Positions 4,540 to 8,068 of a stretch of 8,068 bases of DNA are shown here, piece after piece; positions within the stretch are counted from its first letter, which is position 1; the number at the start of each line of letters is the position of its first letter. The DNA lies in NCBI GenBank assembly GCA_021153185.1, contig JAGKTY010000058.1:1-8068 (forward strand). Direction: 5' to 3'. This DNA is from Lachnospiraceae bacterium (GTDB lineage Bacteria; Bacillota; Clostridia; Lachnospirales; Lachnospiraceae). Both the position numbers and the translations under genes were made by a program. The notes under the pieces are model-generated. The model saw only the letters and a program-made list of their open reading frames with translations. It made no database searches and had not been told where the DNA came from.

Positions 4540-5976
4540 CTATCCCTCCCTTGTGTTTGCCCCATCTGTATTCGCAAAATAGATTCGTTTTCGTATCAAA
4601 CGATGAAACAGCTTTTTCGGACGAAACGGAATCAGTGGCTCCGTAAACGACGTGCCTGCAATGGTTTTGTTGAACACAAGGCAGCAAATTGTAAAGATAA
4701 TTCCAAGCACATAGCCATATACATTGAACAGCGCTGTCAGTACGAGCTGGATAATCCGTAAAAATTTGATGGCATACCCCAGTTCATAGCTTGCCTGCGT
4801 ATAGTTTGCAACCGCAACAAAAGCCATATAAAGCATGACCTCCCCATTAAACCAGCCACTCGACACAGAAAGCTCTCCAAGTACAATCGCCGCAAGCACA
4901 CTCAGCGGTGTCGAAAGCATACCCGGTGTGTTAATTGCAGCAAGCTTTAACCCATCTACTGCCAATTCCAAAATCAGGAACTGCCAAATAAGCGGCAAAT
5001 TGGACGTTTCCTTTAGCATAACAAACTGAAACATCTCAGGAATCCACTGCGGATTTTGCATAAAAAGCAAAAATGTAGGTGTCAGGAAATACGTGATGAG
5101 TGCGATTAAAAACCGCGAAATCTTCAAATAGGTTCCCGTCACCGGCGGAAAATAAAAATCATCTGCCTCCTCAAGCAAATCAAGGAGCGAAACCGGCAGC
5201 ATCATCGCCTGCGGCGAGTTATCAACAAGAATAATCAGATTGCCTTCCAAAATTTGTGCCGTTGCCGTATCCGGTCTTTCTGTATACCGGAACTTCGGAA
5301 ACGGATTGAACCATTTTCCGGGATATAAGCATTCCGCAAGACTTTCCTGGTTCATCGTCAGTGCATCCACCATCGTTGTCTGTATTTTATGCCGGATCAT
5401 TTGCAGGAGGTTTTGATTAACACGTCCCTCCATGTAGCATAGAACAATGTCCGTATGGGATGTCTCACCGAGCTGAATCATTTCCATACGAAGCTCCTCA
5501 CTGCGGATCCTTCTGCGGATAAGAGCCGTATTTGCAACAATTGTCTCAACAAACCCATCCTTTGACCCCCGCATCACTTTGTCTTTATCAGGCTCCGTCA
5601 CAGTTCTTGCCGGATAGGTTCTTGCATCAATGATAATGATTTGCTCATATCCGTCAATGACAAGCAAAAACTCACCACTAAGGCAGCTTTGTACAGCCTT
5701 TTCAACCGCATCGGTTGTTTGCGCCTCCACATGAGGCATTTGAAGCAGCAAAAATGAGTCTGCCGAATCAGGCATCTGTTTGTCAGTAATCCCGATAAAA
5801 AACTGCAGCATTTTTTGCATCATGTCATCTTTACAAAATCCATCAATTTGATAAAACCGGCTGCGCCTGCCTCCAATCACCAACTCTCTGGATAACATAT
5901 CAAAATTTTCGTTTACCTTAAGCCTTTGATCTAAATAAGCCACATTTCCTGCAAACGATTTTTCTTCAAACACCAT
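4540..5976 (-). CDS. spoVAF: stage V sporulation protein AF (GerA-family spore germination protein)
   Basis: 478-residue GerABKA-family inner spore-membrane protein most like SpoVAF, a companion of the SpoVA dipicolinate channel and GerA receptors in germination. The soluble N-terminal domain has RELVIGGRRSRFYQIDGF at about 30-47 and RGSKDGFVETIVANTALIRRRIRSEELR at about 136-163, with the SpoVAF-like RRRIR. The C-terminal third has hydrophobic segments at roughly 286-306, 328-345, 353-371, 378-394 and 405-437, then a basic cytoplasmic tail. ELGYAIKFLRIIQLVLTALF resembles the SpoVAF ending more than GerAA. Length is near the roughly 490 residues of B. subtilis SpoVAF. ATG 5976 is chosen for its excellent SD, AAAGGAG with 6-base spacing. 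An in-frame ATG at 6033 overlaps the dut stop but has no SD. spoVAC/D/E genes are not next to it. GerA-type A subunit is the alternative name. Confidence 0.86.
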   Translation of the reverse strand: MVFEEKSFAGNVAYLDQRLKVNENFDMLSRELVIGGRRSRFYQIDGFCKDDMMQKMLQFFIGITDKQMPDSADSFLLLQMPHVEAQTTDAVEKAVQSCLSGEFLLVIDGYEQIIIIDARTYPARTVTEPDKDKVMRGSKDGFVETIVANTALIRRRIRSEELRMEMIQLGETSHTDIVLCYMEGRVNQNLLQMIRHKIQTTMVDALTMNQESLAECLYPGKWFNPFPKFRYTERPDTATAQILEGNLIILVDNSPQAMMLPVSLLDLLEEADDFYFPPVTGTYLKISRFLIALITYFLTPTFLLFMQNPQWIPEMFQFVMLKETSNLPLIWQFLILELAVDGLKLAAINTPGMLSTPLSVLAAIVLGELSVSSGWFNGEVMLYMAFVAVANYTQASYELGYAIKFLRIIQLVLTALFNVYGYVLGIIFTICCLVFNKTIAGTSFTEPLIPFRPKKLFHRLIRKRIYFANTDGANTREG

Positions 5977-6025
5977 AAAAAACTCCTTTCCCCAGACACA
6001 AAAAGTATGTCCAAAAAAAGGAGTC
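5977..6025 (-). promoter_or_regulatory. hairpin with U-run masking the spoVAF ribosome-binding site
   Basis: In the - strand RNA, GACUCCUUU (6025-6017) pairs with AAAGGAGUU (5989-5981), which includes the spoVAF SD. Pairing can continue inward through a series of G-U pairs and GACA/UGUC to a stem of about 20 pairs with a 5-base loop (6005-6001). A run of U follows at 5982-5977, just before the ATG. It could act as a weak terminator/attenuator between dut and spoVAF or as a translational block. Base pairing is seen; function is inferred. Confidence 0.5.
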
Positions 6026-6032
6026 TTATCCA

Positions 6033-6545
6033 TTATTTTGTCGTACTGCCGAATCCACCGTTTCGAACGCCATCCGCATCATCATCTATGGTAATCCCAT
6101 ATTCAATAAAAATACCCTGCACAAAACCGGTACCGGCAGGAATTTCAACGGTTTTGCCTTCATTTGAGTCATTTGTAATCTTACAAAAAATATGACCTTC
6201 ATTATCCGAATGAAAATAATCACTGTCAATGATTCCGACAGAGTTATTGAGCTGAAGACGATATTTAAAGCCAAGTCCGCTTCTCGGATAAAGCTTCAGC
6301 ACGTACTCATCTTCCATCCACGCACGGATACCTGTTGGAATCTTAATCGTCTCACCAGGTTTTAATACGATATCTACCGGTGTGTAAAAGTCATATCCGG
6401 CACTGCCCGACGTCGCTCTCTTTGGCAGCTTTAATGACGCATAACACTGCCTGATCTCATCATCTGTCATCGCCGGGAAACAATCCTTCATGCCTTCCGT
6501 AAACTGACCTTCACTCACCGTATGAAATTTTGCTATTCTTTTCAT
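6033..6545 (-). CDS. dut: dUTP diphosphatase (trimeric dUTPase)
   Basis: 170-residue homotrimeric-type dUTPase, which hydrolyses dUTP to dUMP and pyrophosphate, keeping uracil out of DNA and supplying dUMP for thymidylate synthesis. All five family motifs are present in order: RATSGSAGYDF (43-53), PRSGLGF (87-93), NNSVGIIDSDY (100-110, with D107 the expected catalytic Asp), GFVQGIF (140-146), and the C-terminal RNGGFGSTTK (161-170), a variant of the P-loop-like lid. A 40-residue N-terminal extension makes it longer than the common 150-residue form. ATG 6545 is chosen for the SD AAGGAAGG just upstream, overlapping the nrdG stop region (11-base gap). A longer frame from 6575 overlaps nrdG. Together with nrdDG it forms a dNTP-supply operon; its TAA overlaps an unused ATG at 6033. 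Confidence 0.95.
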   Translation of the reverse strand: MKRIAKFHTVSEGQFTEGMKDCFPAMTDDEIRQCYASLKLPKRATSGSAGYDFYTPVDIVLKPGETIKIPTGIRAWMEDEYVLKLYPRSGLGFKYRLQLNNSVGIIDSDYFHSDNEGHIFCKITNDSNEGKTVEIPAGTGFVQGIFIEYGITIDDDADGVRNGGFGSTTK

Positions 6546-6556
6546 CTTACCCTTCC

Positions 6557-7066
6557 TTACGAATAATCGCCACAATGCAATACCGGTTTTTCCGGTGTAT
6601 CTGACGCAAGTGTTGCTTTTACATCAATGACTCTCTGGTTCGAGCTTCCCTTCCAAAGGAGTTTTTGATCCTTCAAATCAATCTTGAATTCTCCGTCGAC
6701 AACAACATCAATATATTGCATCATCCGAAGCTTGTAGATATTCTCCCAATCAGAGCCCGTATACATCCAAATCGTCTTGTTTGGAAATTTTTCTTTGATT
6801 TCACACATCAAATTCTTGACATCAAGTCTGTTGGCATCATGGAGTGGATCCCCGCCGGAAAAGGTTATGCCCGAAATATATGATTTGGATAACTGGTCAA
6901 AAATTTCTGCCTTTGCGGAATCGTCGAAAAGAAGTCCGCCATCCGGATCCCATGTAACGGGATTTTGACATTCCCTGCAACAATGATCACAGCCTGCAAC
7001 CCACAATACAACGCGCAGTCCGTCCCCATTGAGCATATCATCATGCGTAATGTTGTGATATCTCAT
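6557..7066 (-). CDS. nrdG: anaerobic ribonucleotide reductase activating protein (radical SAM)
   Basis: 169-residue radical SAM activase that uses a 4Fe-4S cluster and S-adenosylmethionine to form the glycyl radical on NrdD. The cluster motif is C26-DHC-C30-RE-C33, the C-x3-C-x2-C spacing of NrdG followed by QNPVTW; the additional C29 lies inside it. SGGDP at about 70-74 is the SAM-binding GGE/GGD motif. Length matches the small NrdG family. ATG 7066 overlaps the nrdD stop by one base (TAATG) and has AGGAAGA upstream within the nrdD 3' end, so the two are translationally coupled and made together, as expected for activase and reductase. Cytoplasmic and oxygen-sensitive. Confidence 0.95.
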   Translation of the reverse strand: MRYHNITHDDMLNGDGLRVVLWVAGCDHCCRECQNPVTWDPDGGLLFDDSAKAEIFDQLSKSYISGITFSGGDPLHDANRLDVKNLMCEIKEKFPNKTIWMYTGSDWENIYKLRMMQYIDVVVDGEFKIDLKDQKLLWKGSSNQRVIDVKATLASDTPEKPVLHCGDYS

Positions 7067-8068
7067 TACATGCTCTTCCTTTCTGCAATTTCTGCCATTT
7101 TGGCATCACTTAATCTCGTGTCGCCATGAACACGGGAATACGCAAGATATCCGTTCATACGATCAATCTTCGTTAAGTTTCTGCTTCCGCATTTTGGACA
7201 AACATCCATCTCAAGCTCCTGGTGTCCGCACTCATCGCAGTAAGCAAGCGACATATTTACGCCCTCATAAAATCCCATATCCATCGCTCTTCGAATGAGT
7301 GTTTTGATTGCCTCTGTATTGTAATCAATCGGATATTTGACATACTGAATCTTTCCACCGTTTGACATCTCCCAGAAACGGTACTCTAAATCCTGTTTCT
7401 CGATTGGTGTAATGTCTTCTGTCACGTGGCAATGGAAGCTGTTTGACACATACTCGCGGTCTGATACACCCTCTACAATACCGTAAAGCGCTCTAAACTG
7501 TTTTACCTGCAGACCGCATAAATTCTCAGCCGGTGTGCCATAAATCGCATACAGGTTTCCGTCTTCTTCTTTAAATTCGTTGACTTTTTTGTTGATATGC
7601 TCTAAAACTTCCAAAGCAAACTTGCCGTCCTCTGCAAGCGATTTGCCATTGTAAAGCTCTTGTAATTCGTTAAACGCCGTAATACCAAATGACGCAGTTG
7701 CTGTCTTCAAAATCGGTTTAATTTTGTCATGAAGCTGCAGATGACCGCCCAAGAAACCACCTTCACAGTAAGCAAGCGGATTGGTTGAGGCTCTCATCTC
7801 TCCAAGATAAGCATACGTACGGATATGAAGCTGACGGATCAAATTCAAATAATAATCAAGTGTCTCATAAAAATCGACGTTTTCCTGACGTGATTTAGCG
7901 AGAATCATCGGCAGATGGAGCGATACCGCACCAATATTGAAACGGCCGACAAAAATAGGCGTATCATTTTCATCTGCAGGATGCATACCGCCTCTCTCAT
8001 ACCACGGTGATAAGAATGCACGGCATCCCATCGGTGAGATGACTTTTCCGTACTGTTTGTACATGCTG
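7066..8068 (-). CDS. nrdD: anaerobic (class III) ribonucleoside-triphosphate reductase, C-terminal part
   Basis: C-terminal part, at least 332 residues, of the class III reductase (about 700 residues in full) that makes dNTPs from NTPs without oxygen. The frame remains open at the right window edge, so the N-terminal half with the ATP-cone and allosteric region lies outside; the Met at 8064 is an internal residue. Visible features: MGCRAFLSPW, whose Cys (codon 8025-8023) is the expected thiyl-radical residue; the zinc-binding CDECG (codons about 7239-7225) and CPKCG (about 7200-7186); and the C-terminal RMNGYLAY, whose Gly (codon 7152-7150) is the likely glycyl radical site. nrdG follows with a 1-bp overlap. 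Presence of nrdDG marks an anaerobe. Confidence 0.95.
   Translation of the reverse strand, partial: SMYKQYGKVISPMGCRAFLSPWYERGGMHPADENDTPIFVGRFNIGAVSLHLPMILAKSRQENVDFYETLDYYLNLIRQLHIRTYAYLGEMRASTNPLAYCEGGFLGGHLQLHDKIKPILKTATASFGITAFNELQELYNGKSLAEDGKFALEVLEHINKKVNEFKEEDGNLYAIYGTPAENLCGLQVKQFRALYGIVEGVSDREYVSNSFHCHVTEDITPIEKQDLEYRFWEMSNGGKIQYVKYPIDYNTEAIKTLIRRAMDMGFYEGVNMSLAYCDECGHQELEMDVCPKCGSRNLTKIDRMNGYLAYSRVHGDTRLSDAKMAEIAERKSM

Noticed and set aside
5977..6033. Start of spoVAF at ATG 6033 overlapping the dut stop
   Set aside because: No SD there, 19 residues without family similarity, and a strong SD at the correct distance from ATG 5976.
1..8068. CRISPR array, tRNA, rRNA, attachment site or defence system
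   Set aside because: No regularly spaced repeats, no tRNA-like cloverleaf or rRNA sequence noticed, and every substantial gene has a housekeeping, sporulation or metal-related family.

Overview
The window looks like two genomes joined at about base 2,330. Left of that point every gene is on the + strand and the recognisable protein, a HemW-type radical SAM enzyme, is of proteobacterial type (LPWCVRKCPYCDFNSQ near the N-terminus, HNVNYWRFGDYL further on). An anaerobic gammaproteobacterium would fit, but I cannot name a genus. Right of that point every gene is on the - strand and belongs to an anaerobic, endospore-forming Firmicute, probably a Clostridia/Lachnospiraceae-type organism (CotJABC, SpoVAF, NrdDG, DegV). 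The simplest reading is a chimeric contig. A true recombination event is possible but less likely.

Left part (1-2328): a putative operator and promoter precede a CadC/SmtB-like ArsR-family metal sensor with both alpha3 cysteines and a perfect alpha5 zinc motif. Four bases downstream is a 76-residue free-standing heavy-metal-associated (HMA) domain. Next come a Fur-family protein whose C-terminal metal-binding half is not canonical, and hemW. The hemW gene is broken twice: about 60 residues of the radical SAM domain are missing, and the gene stops matching at about residue 305, where the T-rich junction starts. The first three genes read as a small metal-response cassette, but no transporter is visible.

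Right part (2428-8068, read leftwards from 8068): nrdD (3' part only) - nrdG - dut - spoVAF are tightly packed, with 1-bp TAATG overlaps or short gaps. They link anaerobic dNTP synthesis and dUTP removal to a spore-membrane germination protein. A hairpin with a U-run covers the spoVAF ribosome-binding site. Then degV, a fatty-acid-binding family protein, has its own promoter buried in a perfect 33-bp palindrome and ends in a clear intrinsic terminator. Last is the spore coat operon cotJA-cotJB-cotJC, ending in a manganese-catalase-like protein with all metal ligands.

Most worth a second look: the junction, the palindrome/promoter before degV, and the SD-masking hairpin before spoVAF. I found no tRNA, rRNA, CRISPR array, insertion sequence or complete novel defence-type system.
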